The position numbers were made by a program, and so were the translations under genes. From the NCBI RefSeq assembly GCF_051622035.1, contig NC_135355.1:32902486-32966485 (forward strand): a stretch of DNA of 64,000 nucleotides, read 5' to 3'. Source of the stretch: Arctopsyche grandis. Taxonomy: Eukaryota; Arthropoda; Insecta; Trichoptera; Hydropsychidae. The notes beneath the pieces are model-generated. The model saw only the letters and a program-made list of their open reading frames with translations, was not told where the DNA came from and made no database searches. Shown one piece after another: positions 37,020-47,483 of this stretch (positions within the stretch are counted from its first letter, which is position 1; the number at the start of each line of letters is the position of its first letter).

Positions 37020-38115
37020 GTGGCGTGCAGTTTCACGGCACAGTACGAGCGTCGGATGCGCGGCGTTCGCGAGCCGCGGCGAGTCCGCGAACGCGCCCTG
37101 CCGACCCGCGCGCAAACGTCACATTTTCAAATCGGCGCGCACTTTTCGCGAAAACTTCACGGAGACGGGTTATCGTCCGCGATGTAAACGTCTGCGATGC
37201 GATAATTTCTCTCGTCGACGGGCGGCCCGCCGCCGTCGAGAGTAAAAGTTGCCGCGAGAGGCGAAAACGCGACAGATTTCACTTTCGTGCGCCAAAAAAT
37301 ACCAACACCGATATATACGAGTACATTTTGACGTAGGCGAGCCTCGGCTCACGTGCTCGGGCCCAGGCGTATAGGTTACGCGCGCGCAATACGCAACGCA
37401 ACGCAACTCAACACGACGCGGGCGCTTTCACGCGTTGTGCAACTGGATTCTATATAGTGTCGACATTGCGATAGAATCGCATTTCAGCCGCACCTTGATT
37501 GATAGTGCGCCTGAAAAACGGCGAGCGAGCGCGGTTTACGTAACAGGAGGGGGGCGGGTGCGGGTGCGGGTTGACAGGTCGATCAGCTGAGCGCCGAGTG
37601 GCGGGAAAAGGCTGACCTGAATGTGAATGTGCTGCGGCGGCAAGTTGGCGGTACGATGACAGACGGGCTGGGAAGTGGCAGCTGAGAGTGAGAGCAGGCG
37701 ATGGGCGCGGACGAGCTGTCCCTTGAGGCCGGCGCGGCCCGACCCGAGGCAGGCCATCTCGGCGGCCGAACTGCGAGCGCAAACGCGACCACGAATACAA
37801 ATGCCGCGCAACACTCAACACGCAAGACGCAAACGCAAGACGCAAGCGGCCGACTGCGGACGGAGGCGAGAGGCGAATGGAGATCGGCGGCGCTCCTACC
37901 GACTCCTACCTGCGTTGACAGGCGGGGGCTTCGCCCTCTCCACTCGCCCCACGCGCCCCTCTCGCCCCTCTCGTCCCCCGCCGCAGCCGCGCCGCGCCAC
38001 TCCGACACATCTGACATTTCGCAACGACCACTCGAACGCCGCGCTCCACTCTCGCCGTCACTTCGCCCCACCACCACCTTCCCTCCTCTCCTCTCCTCTC
38101 CTCCCTACCACATCT
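37020..38115. promoter_or_regulatory. GC/CpG-rich island, probable promoter or 5' UTR of an unseen gene
   Basis: About 1.1 kb with a sudden shift from AT-rich to strongly GC- and CpG-rich sequence (runs such as GCGCGGCGTTCGCGAGCCGC). All six frames have open stretches here because stops are rare at this composition, and none encodes a recognisable domain. In insects such islands typically mark promoters and non-coding first exons of regulatory genes with long introns. The 38030-38110 end is a CCTCTCCTCT-type pyrimidine tract. Orientation cannot be decided. Confidence 0.45.
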
Positions 38116-38203
38116 GACTTCAAATTCATCCCATGTTTTCACCATCGAATTCATTCACTCTTTCAAAACTTCAATTCGAATCGGCGCATATTGGTCCGTA
38201 CGC

Positions 38204-39072
38204 ACCAAACCAACGACGATTTTGGGCCAACTTTTAAAACCAGTAGCGTACAAAATATCGAAATGCTTATATTATGCATTACAACTAGAGAAATATTATA
38301 ATTACGAGCGAAAAAAACCTTGTTATTGTTTCTTATAAGTCGTCACGATACACCAATGTGTTTCGCCGTCGATGAAATATTTAACAAAAAAATGTCGGTG
38401 ATTTGTCAAAGGGTTTTTTTTTCTTTCGTCGAAATAAAATTAATAATCACACATTATCCGATAAATTTTACCTCTGAGATGGATTTAATTATTTGATTTA
38501 TTTCGACGAGAGAAACAATTGAAGACATTATCCGATAAAATTTACCTCTGAAATGATTTAATTAATTGATTTATTTTGACGAGAGAAACAATTGAAGACA
38601 AAAAAAATTTCCTTTGATAAACCGACAACGTGTCGGGTTGAAACCATCACTCGGTCACCCATACTAACACATGATATATTCTCAGTAACTGCGCATTACG
38701 GGGAAGTAAAAATAATAATTCTTTGATTTTTTTTTCGATCTTAGTGCGTATCTACGTAAGTCAAAACATCTTCGACAAACAAAAGTCGAGGATTACCTGT
38801 ATGTGATTGTTGATGATCTAATTTTAGGTCAATCTCGAAAATTTATTTAAATTGGGCATGTTCTGTTTTAACTTTCAATATTTAATTTTAATTTTATTTT
38901 ATTGATTATAATTTTATTTTGATATTTGAATTTAATTTTAATATAATAATAATATTTTTAATTTTGATATTTAATTTCAATTTTTAAATTTAATTTTTAT
39001 TTCGATATTTTGTACGCTACTGGTTTTATCCTGCTGGTTAAATCGTTGGACCAAAATCGTCGTTGGTTTGGT
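38204..39072. mobile_element. TIR element with 8-bp TSD (hAT-like, non-autonomous)
   Basis: Terminal inverted repeats of about 65 bp starting ACCAAACCAACGACGATTTT on both ends. Flanked by CCGTACGC on both sides (38196-38203, 39073-39080), an 8-bp TSD consistent with hAT. Inside, a 76-bp segment (ACATTATCCGATAAATTTTA...) is tandemly duplicated at about 38450-38526 and 38527-38600. No transposase frame. Confidence 0.7.
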
Positions 39073-39192
39073 CCGTACGCAGCATATTACATTGCACCTG
39101 GACGACATCGCCAACTCTGTGGCCTACTCCAATCGCTTTCGACCGGGCACAAGTTCGCCAACTTGACTCAAATCTAGTTATTGGATTATTAC

Positions 39193-39440
39193 CATTGATG
39201 TATAATACACTAGAACATCCTCACGCTTTATACTGGTCTCCCTTTTGGCGCATGCAAAATACATGGCGCATGCACAGTTTCTCTCAGTAGGTAGGTAGGT
39301 ACCGCTGCGTCGTAGGGAAAAAACCATTTTTTTTCCCAACTTCCTCGCTAGTTAAACCCCCCGCACCCCTCAGTTAGTGAAGACAATATCTCCAACCAAA
39401 ATCACACGTCAGGGCCCATCTAGTGTATTATACATCAATG
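39193..39440. mobile_element. MITE with 8-bp TSD (family T8), intact copy
   Basis: A 248-bp element with 22-bp inverted ends CATTGATGTATAATACACTA(GA). Flanked by ATTATTAC on both sides (39185-39192, 39441-39448). It provides the uninterrupted reference for the copy at 39772. Confidence 0.75.
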
Positions 39441-39771
39441 ATTATTACTAGAGGTAGGATAGTCACAGGGTTCGGTGATTACTGGTCACAAATTACTCGT
39501 CACAAAGTCACTAAAATCTCTATAACGGAACATCTGGCAGCCGAAAAGTCCATCATACTAACGATAACTATCATAGTAACGAGAACTTGAGTGCCAAATA
39601 TTGTGTATTTGCGATTTTCATGACAAAAATTGTCTTTGTGACCACCCCAATGTGACGAATAGTCCAATTACCTAGTCACAGTGCTATCCATTGTTCGGCA
39701 AACCTTTAACAATGCATTTACAACCTTTGAACAATACACGGCCCCCTCAGGCTCCGGTGACTAATTATTAC

Positions 39772-40227
39772 CATTGATGTATAATACACTAGATCCGCCC
39801 TCACGCTTTAAGGTCTGTTCATACCTATCCAGCACGATCCATAACCTGCAGGTGTCATGCAAGTGCGGATAGTATTCTTTAGTACATTCTATATGGACGC
39901 GCATGAATGCGGAAATGCGCATGCGCGAATGGTGTATGAATACGTCCATATAATGTACCAAAGAATACTATCCGCACTTGAATGACACCTGCAGGATACG
40001 GGTCGTGCTGGATAGGTATGAACAGACCTTTATACTGGTCTCCCTTTTGGCGCATGCACAGTTTCTCTCAGTAGGTAGGTAAGTACCGCTGCGTCGTAGG
40101 GAAAAAAAAACCTTTTTTTTCCCAACTTCCCCGCTAGTTAAACCCCCCACACCCCTCAGTTAGTGACGACAAGATCTCCGACCAAAATCACACGTCAGGG
40201 CCCATCTATGTGTATTATATATCTATG
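39772..40227. mobile_element. MITE family T8, copy interrupted by a Harbinger MITE
   Basis: Same sequence and ends as the 39193 copy, but split by the 219-bp palindromic insertion at 39811-40029. Flanks are ATTATTAC (39764-39771) and ATTATTAT (40228-40235). It appears to lie inside the end of the GTCAC fold-back element. Confidence 0.7.
39811..40029. mobile_element. palindromic PIF/Harbinger-type MITE
   Basis: 219 bp, nearly a perfect palindrome with arms of about 88 bp starting AGGTCTGTTCATACCTATCC on both ends. Flanked by TTA on both sides (39808-39810, 40030-40032). Comparison with the intact T8 copy, which reads CACGCTTTATACTGG at this point, gives the exact pre-insertion site and confirms the TTA duplication. 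The terminal AGGTCTG matches the Harbinger element at 17187. Confidence 0.85.
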
Positions 40228-40236
40228 ATTATTATG

Positions 40237-40588
40237 GTAAACGGACTACTAGTCATATGTGAACCAGTCACAGGACAACTGGTCGCTCTAGATCGGTCAC
40301 AGGACAACTGGTCGCTCTAGATCGGTCACACGTGATCACCCGTCACACTAAAACTGGTCACACCCTAAAACTGGTCACACCCTAAAACTGGTCACACCCG
40401 AAAACTGGTCACACACAAAAATTCGATCATTTTTAATTTTTGGGTTTGACCAGTGTTTTCGTGACCAATTTTCGGGTGTGACCAGTTTTCTCGTGACCCG
40501 TTTTGGTGTGACGGGTGATCATGTGTGACCGATCTAGAGCGACCGGTTGTCCTGTGACCGGTTCACATTTGACTAGTAATCACCGAAC
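40237..40588. mobile_element. fold-back element rich in GTCAC motifs
   Basis: Two arms of about 170 bp are reverse complements. The left arm contains two copies of GTCACAGGACAACTGGTCGC (plus TCTAGATCG) and four copies of AAAACTGGTCACACCC-like units. The right arm has one of each. TGATTAT occurs on both sides (40225-40231, 40590-40596). Related GTCAC-rich sequence lies at 39460-39700. Confidence 0.65.
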
Positions 40589-40776
40589 TGATTATATTAC
40601 GCACGTTGCCATCGCCCATAAGACAATTTTTGCCATGAATAACAAAATAAAGCTATGAGAGGTACATATTTCGAATGTTGGTAGATTTAAAAGTATTAGA
40701 AGTATGTTATATGAATTGGGATGGATGAGTATTAGAAATAGTTTAAATCTTAGTACATTGTCTTTTGTTTTTATAG

Positions 40777-40940
40777 CCAGCAGCATAGCTCGGTCGCTAA
40801 GCTTCTGCTTAACACCGAGAGGCACCGGGTTCGATCCCATGAGCTGACCTCGATTGAAAAGAATTTTTATGAGTACATCTGTAGTGCTGCTGGTCAGACC
40901 TGGATATTTGTGACTCCAGGTCGATCGTTTCCTATCAGAG
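40777..40940 (+). repeat. SINE family A, head and partial body
   Basis: Head AGCAGCATAGCTCGGTCGC, B box GGTTCGATCCCA at about 40828, body to GTTTCCTATCAGAGC, then truncated. Confidence 0.7.
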
Positions 40941-41279
40941 CTATGAATTATGAAAAGACGTATGAATGTATTTATCAAAAAAATGCGTCGTACTGTCGAG
41001 AAAATGAAGTAAACGGACACGTTTATTGTCAACTGGTGAATGAATTTATTTCTCTATGTTGAATTTGATTTAAATCAATAACGACAGACGTACACACATA
41101 CATTTGTTATGTCACACATATCTTATTAAAATATATTTATGTTCATATAAATAATAAATGAGTTCGTGAATTCCTAATTTTTAGTTGAGTTTAAGTAATG
41201 GAAGATCTTCTTTCAGCGTAGGCCTAGATTGGATGTAACTAGGAGCAAAATAAATCAAGGTTAATATATTACATTTATA

Positions 41280-41580
41280 AATATTAGGGAGAAAACATAC
41301 AGCGATGAACGGCACACCGCGTGCATGGCTCCTCACCGTGAGTGGTCTCCTACATTTCTTCAAATATGGGATACACTGTTATCGATCACTGTCAAGCAAG
41401 GATAAATACAAGCATACAATTTGACCAACAAAGGTCCAGAGGATCATTGTGAGGCGGGGCATGTCGGGCGTCCCACGAATGGCCGGCACACAATTTTTTT
41501 CGCATTTTTAAAAGTATCTAAAAAAAACCACATGCCACATTCACCGCTGTGTGATTTCGCCCTGTGTTTTTTGTCGTATG
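41280..41580 (+). repeat. unclassified dispersed repeat (family U), copy 5
   Basis: Has ATTTCTTCAAATATGGG, ATCGATCACTGTCAAGCAAG and GTATCTAAAAAAAACCACAT in the order seen in the other copies. Confidence 0.5.
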
Positions 41581-43005
41581 TACGCTGTGCAAATCTACAG
41601 ATTTTAATTTAGTGTCGTCAAATTTGGTATATATGTATGTACATATGTAGTCGACCTCTCTATATCGAGCCAAATCGGTTGAGTATGAAATAAAATAAAA
41701 TCTAAAATTAAGAGGAAACTATATCCAGTGTTATGTTTATTTAGTTCCTTCATTTTTTTTTCATTTTATTGCGGAACAGATCTTGTGCGTTGAAGGGTTG
41801 GTTATACTTGTACGATTATCTTACGGTATTCTAATTTAGACTTCAGACCGTTTTAAGACAGGATCAAAACTAGGGGTTAAAATAGGGGCACACATATATA
41901 AATACTACTTGAATTTCATTTTAACTTTTATTTCTTCAAATTTTAATGCAAACAGCTACATACAAATAAAATGTCAGAACCTGTTTCGTAGACGAATCGA
42001 TTGATTGGAATTTGAACTAACAATAGTTGAAATATTAGAACGTTTAAAATGGTCTTGAAATAACGGTTATCTGGCAATATTATTCAATTTGACAGTTCGT
42101 ACGAATCAGGTGTTGTATTACAAATTTGTTGAGAAATAGTTAGCCAATATTTGCAAGGTGTCCATACAGTAGTGGGGCTTTATTGGATAGAATTTTGCAA
42201 TAAAAAAAGTCGAACGAATTCATCAGTGATGCACGCAGGATTTAATTTTGGGATATACTTGCCACAATGAATCGAATAGATAAAAATATTTTTATTAAAA
42301 ATTCAGATCCATGTTCTGCTATAAAAATACATTTATGAATAAAATCCAGCGTTACTTCGGCTTGAGCTCAGAAAATAATTTTGGGTGAAAAGTGGTTTCT
42401 TTAGCATATTATTTTTAGTTATTCTTTCAATTTGTGGGAGCGGTAGGTAAGAACTTATGACCTTCTTTTCTTTGGATGCGTCACCGAAATTTTTAATTTT
42501 TTAAGATTAATGTGGAATTATAGAATAACTTAAATTAAAACAAACCCACCCCTAGAACAGCTTAAAAACACTGAGCACGAAAAACGGGACTGAATAAACA
42601 TGTTTTCCATAATTTTTAATAAAAAATAATTCAAAATTTAAACTTTGTATGATTACAATATAATAAAGTTATATTAGGTATTGTTTCCTACTAGACAATG
42701 ACTTGATAGAAAAAAGTTTCTATATTACGACGGCCTCGCTTTTTTCCTACTACTAATTTAATTAAATCTGGCTAATTTTTCAATTTATAAATTAAACCAT
42801 TTTTGTTAAATATCTATATTTTAACCCAACGAGAAATTAGATAAGCAGATGAAATATTAGACGTTAGTTAAAAATATTCATAAAATGGAATTCATAAAAT
42901 TTCAGATTAAATGTCAAATATTATAGCCGTGAATGCATTGCTTACGGCTTGCAACTAGAAGTGACAGCCCGGACCGTTTGCCCTGAAGTCGTTTAGTTCG
43001 ACAAA
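41581..43005. other. AT-rich spacer upstream of mRpL32
   Basis: No gene or repeat recognised up to the mRpL32 start. The last ~60 bases are GC-richer and would hold the mRpL32 promoter/5' UTR. Confidence 0.4.
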
Positions 43006-44035
43006 ATGCAATCTATTGCAGCAGCTGTCACTGCAGCACTAAGAAAAGCGGAGACTTCTTTACTATCAGCTATCTTTGGTCGACCCTTTCCTCCTCCCGG
43101 TTATTATTTTTGTCTACTTCCAGTACATAACCTCACTTATGTAAAAAGCACGTTCAAACTCTCCGACTTCTAAATGAGTATTTAAGCTGTCAAGCGAAAC
43201 TCAAACAGATTGCAAATTTTAATATATTTATATCGTATGCAAAACAATGCAATTATTAACTTCTGTATTATGCCAAAAGAATCGACGATTTAGTAGATTG
43301 AATTGTATAATGATCGGTGCAGTAAATGTTAGAATTTTCTAATTTACAGGAAATTACATTTTTTCAGTTCTTTGTGTAGACACTTACGAATCACCCATCA
43401 CTAATGGTAATAGATCGCCATTTTCTATAAAAGATGTAATCGGAGATGGATTTCTTTGGGCTGTTCCGAAGACTAGGAGAACTATTGAAAAACGATTGAA
43501 TCGTAAATATGGTGTGCCCGGTTACTATTACAAACCGCTGCGTGTAAAGACAAACTTAAGGGTGTGCAACACCTGTGGACATGACCATGAAGTAGGTCTT
43601 CTGTGCCGTGAGTGTTTCACTAAATTCAATTCGTTCTAATGGAATTGAAAGATACATAATTAATTTGTATGTTTATTTCCAGCTAATTGTTACAATAAAA
43701 TAATGGAAGAAACTAAAGAAATGCAAGAGAAAATAAGATCAGAACTAGGGCTAAACCCAATTGAACAGGAAGTTATCGTCCTTTATGAAGGTGAAGCTTT
43801 GGAAGAGGTTCGTATCAATATACCTGATGGGCATCAATATTTATAATCGTGCATTTATAGTAGACATTATATATATAATACATTTATAAACTTTTAGCCT
43901 GAAGAATTCTGGAAGGGCAAACGTGTTGTAGAAATGAAAAAACCAAGGCCAGCATGGTTCAGTAAAAATCTCTTACAAAAAACAACACAGAAACCTGCAA
44001 CATCTACCGATATCAAACCAACAGAGCTTGCTTAA
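43006..44035 (+). CDS. mRpL32: mitochondrial large-subunit ribosomal protein bL32m
   Basis: Four exons: 43006-43099, 43368-43607, 43683-43807, 43898-44035. All introns are GT-AG and in phase, giving 198 residues, close to the usual ~190. The N-terminus is Ala/Leu/Arg-rich without acids early on, as in a mitochondrial targeting sequence. The core has GDGFLWAVPKTRRTIEKRLN (57-76), then KTNLR and the zinc-ribbon Cys pairs C98-x2-C101 and C111-x2-C114 of bL32. The tail EQEVIVLYEGE...RPAWFSKNLL is typical of the animal protein. It acts in the mitoribosome large subunit; in yeast and mouse its maturation by the m-AAA protease gates ribosome assembly. An in-frame alternative acceptor lies 17 bp upstream of exon 2 (AATTTACAG). 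It is transcribed towards the minus-strand gene at 45516-46870. Confidence 0.93.
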
Positions 44036-44156
44036 TGCAGTTGCTGATTTAATTTTTTAAGGATATGTTTAGCTAGATTTACTTGTTTGTATTTTCAATT
44101 GATTAATTATGAAATAACATAATGAGAGTTTTATTTATTTTACACACCAATAATTT

Positions 44157-44870
44157 CACTGTTCGACACGAAAATTGGTTCAGAGACGAGATATGACTTT
44201 TCTTATAGATCTATGCCCAGTAAACACGAATCTGTTAATAAAAAATGTTGATTGGCTCGAGATTCGGAGATATGTGTTTTTTTAAATCGCGCGATTTTTC
44301 TATATCTTGGTGTTGTTCGGGAGATGTCTCAAAATCTGTCAATTTCCTGTTCAAAATGAATATTGGATTCTATAGTCAGGTATTTTATCTTTCATTTGTA
44401 GTACTTTTCAGCTTTCAAATCTTTTTTTTTCCCACCGTTAATACTATTTATATTGAAACATGTTTATTGGGATAGTGTTCTGGCCAAACTATTTTTTGTT
44501 TTCGTTTAAAAGGGTTAATTGGAAGTGTGATGACTTTAAATCGGTAAAATTGCGAGCTAAAAGCTCGTACTAGTATTTACACGAATCTGAATTGAATTAA
44601 TAGGGATAATACATTAAATTGTTTTTATATGAAAAGTACTACAATTGAACGATAAAATACCTGACTAGATTTTAATATTCATTTTGAACAGAAAATTGAC
44701 AGACATCGCCCGAACAACACCAAGATATAGAAAAATCGCGCGATTTAAAAAACACATCTTCGAATCTCGAGCCAATCAACATTTTTTATTAACAGATTCG
44801 TGTTTACTGGGCATAGACCTATAAAAAAAGTCATATCTCGTCTCTGAACCATTTTTCGTGTCGAACAGTG
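44157..44870. mobile_element. non-autonomous element with ~245-bp inverted repeats
   Basis: Left arm 44157-44410 and right arm 44630-44870 are reverse complements with few differences. They begin CACTGTTCGACACGAAAA and include GGTGTTGTTCGGGAGATGTC, with about 220 bp of unique sequence between them. CACTG termini followed by TA on the right suggest a Tc1/mariner relative; the left TA is degraded. No transposase. It lies between two convergent genes. Confidence 0.7.
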
Positions 44871-45515
44871 TAATTCATCTGCAGAGTTACTATTAAAAAT
44901 GTATCAATAATCCATACTTGTCGATGCAATTATGGATTATTTGCTTCCGTTTTCATGTAAGCTTCGAAAATAAACGCCATTTTTTTTTTTTCAATAGATA
45001 AAAAGTATATGTATTTATTATAGGTAGGAATGCGACAGTATCATCCAATCAATTGCACTTTTTTATATATATATGTAATAGGTATATACAATAATAAATG
45101 ACGATATTTGTGATAAACATTAATAAACCATTTGCGATAATAATTAATAGATTAATATGAAACGATGTTTCAAATTTGTGAATTACTTAAATATGTACAT
45201 TTAGTTTGCTCCTACACTATTTTTTTTTTGTCTAATTATATCACAAACTAAACATTATTTCGCAATATGACTATAAAGCTGATGCTCTAATATGTTCAGA
45301 AGTCAATACGAATAAGCTACTTACATATAATCTCACTTAAAATCAATATTTTTTAGCTTTTGACCTCATTGATCTAAGAGAATTACAATTAAGGCACTAT
45401 ACTTGAATATGAAACAAGTTAAATTATTTACAAACAATACAACCGAAATTAAAAATATGGAAGGTACAATTTAAATATTTTTTTCAATTAAAATTATTTT
45501 CAATTTCAAGTTAAA

Positions 45516-46870
45516 TCAATTAAAATTATTTCCGATGGAATTAGCTACAACTTCATAGTTTTCAGCAATGGAGTCAAATCCATCGTCGGCTTTAAAGTGA
45601 CTTTCGACATGAATTTCAAAGTCGTCAAATGATATGTCTGCAAAATTTTCTCCACACATGGGACAAATCATTTTTGAAGTCTTCTTGTGTGCATTGAATT
45701 TCTTCGAATGCTGCGGAAACTGTCCGGGTGATTCGTAATACGTGTGGTTGGTATTGTTAGCACCGTTCACGTTTTGTGAATTTTCACTAATATTCGTAGC
45801 ACTTGCCTGATGAACACGATTTGGTGGAAGTCTCTCAACCAGTTCATCATTAAAAGACGTTAAACTGTTTGCAGTTTCCCACTTTGTGGAACTATCATGC
45901 AATCCTACATCGGAAGAACTTGTTTCTAATTTTTCTTTGATTGGAGATGTTTCCATCAAGTTTTTTGACAGATTTCTGCATTTTTTACATTCAGCTTTAT
46001 CTGTAAAATGAATAAAAACACAGTAAAAAGAACAAAAATCGTTATTTATTATGAAAATGAAACAAACAAATGAAAATTCTTTAAAATTTCAATTTTACCT
46101 GCTTTTAAAGCTTCTATGTTATTCAAGCACTCCTTCAAATCTATTTGTTGCTGTAAGGCTAATTTCTTAAGATTGCACATATTTTCTTTCTGCTTCTTGA
46201 TCGCAGCAAGGGAATCATTATTGAAATCGTCCAGATATGTGAAGCCTATTGAACTTTCATTACAAGTTCTTTCAGAATTTATTTGCATGTCTACCATTTG
46301 CTCATATTGATGAACCAATTCGCTCTTCTCCCACAGAAAAGTGTCGATCAATTTGAGTGAAATCTCTTCCAAGCTGTTCTTGAAGTCTTTGTTTTCCTCC
46401 TCTAACTTGGCTGCCAATTTTGAATCGGATCTATAGTGTGTGAAAGTTTGAGATCGAGTTAGGGGCGGAGCCGTAAATTCTATCTTTTCATGGGTCGAGT
46501 CCATATCTGTCGTCTGATTATTCCTCTCCTTTTCGGTGTTGCTAGCTTTAGTCAGCTGAGACAATCGCGACCACAATTTTTTATTTTCGCAAGCAACTAT
46601 GAAGATGTGGTGGGCTAATTGAGACTTTTCTTTGGTGAGTTGTGCAATACTTGCGTTTAGAGATTCGACAGAGCTGTTGGGGACATAGGTCGGTTTCATT
46701 TTACTATTAGTCACACTGAGCTGAACGTTTTCTTTCTCGAGCGTGTTCAGCCTGTGCTGCAACAAGTAGCAGCGCTCCTTCATTGTCTGAAGGGCGATGC
46801 GGTTGGCGCTGCGACTTAACGCGTTATTTCCACCAGATAAACACATAGGCACCTTTAATTCTGCGTCCAT
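45516..46870 (-). CDS. coiled-coil protein with C-terminal UBZ-like zinc finger (possible spindle-F)
   Basis: Two exons on the minus strand: 46870-46099 and 46000-45516. They are joined by a 98-bp GT-AG intron in phase 1, giving about 418 residues. Starts MDAELKVPMCLSGGNNALSR. Residues ~27-60 (ALQTMKERCYLLQHRLNTLE) and 65-105 form heptad-rich coils, and a longer coil lies near 150-255. A CKKC pair opens exon 2. Near the end CPMC...H-x3-H (C370, C373, H388, H392) matches the UBZ/CALCOCO-type finger of TAX1BP1-like autophagy receptors. The N-terminal ALQTMKERC...RL..LE.EN block resembles insect spindle-F, a cytoskeletal partner of the IKK-epsilon-like kinase Ik2, but I am only moderately sure. 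If so, it would work in oocyte polarity and bristle/dendrite shaping. The intron and frame are clear regardless of the name. Confidence 0.75.
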
Positions 46871-47149
46871 GTTTAATAGTTGTATTGTATACGAAAACCG
46901 ATAAGACAGCTGAGCTTATCAACAGAAGTAGCACGAAATGTCAACACTGTCAACTGAGTCGACAATTGGAGAAAGCTATGTAAGCCCATGAAGCCAAATT
47001 CATGGCCATCACCAAATAAATTTAACTTGTCAATATCACAGAAATTGATGGATTGTAAATTAATTAATTCAAAACGAACAACAGCTTCAGTTTTTCCTCT
47101 ATTTAATTACATAAAATATTAAATTTAGGAGGGGGAGAAAATATTAAAT
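46871..47149. promoter_or_regulatory. upstream region of the minus-strand coiled-coil gene
   Basis: No coding. The ~100 bases next to the start (46871-46985) are less AT-rich and contain CAACTGAGTCGAC and GATAAG-type motifs, but no core promoter element can be asserted. Confidence 0.3.
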
Positions 47150-47232
47150 TTAAGATTTAAGTCCCTGTATTGGATTTAAATCCCTGTCGTTGGATTTGAA
47201 TCCCTCTCATTGGATTTAAATTCTGGCTGTTG
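47150..47232. repeat. short tandem repeat, ~21-bp unit
   Basis: About four imperfect units of TTGGATTTAAATCCCTGTC. No coding. Confidence 0.65.
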
Positions 47233-47483
47233 CTTAAAAATCCCACCTGGTTTCGACCCATCGCGACTCCTACTCTGGCTTTGACTCCAATTCTAATTTA
47301 AATTTCAACTATGATTAGATGGCGAAATCATAAGCATATGGGTACAGCAATGTGCAACACAGTAGCAATTATATTGGATCCTCATCCTCTTCATCATATA
47401 AATCTTGTCCAGAGTTCTTTGGTGTATATACTGGTGCAAAAAGACTGTCTTTTCACATTTTTTTTAGTTATTTTTTATTGTAA

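Noticed and set aside
37025-38301. Several long overlapping open frames on both strands (up to 208 codons)
   Set aside because: They are in the GC-rich island where stops are rare, overlap in all frames, and show no domain. Composition explains them.
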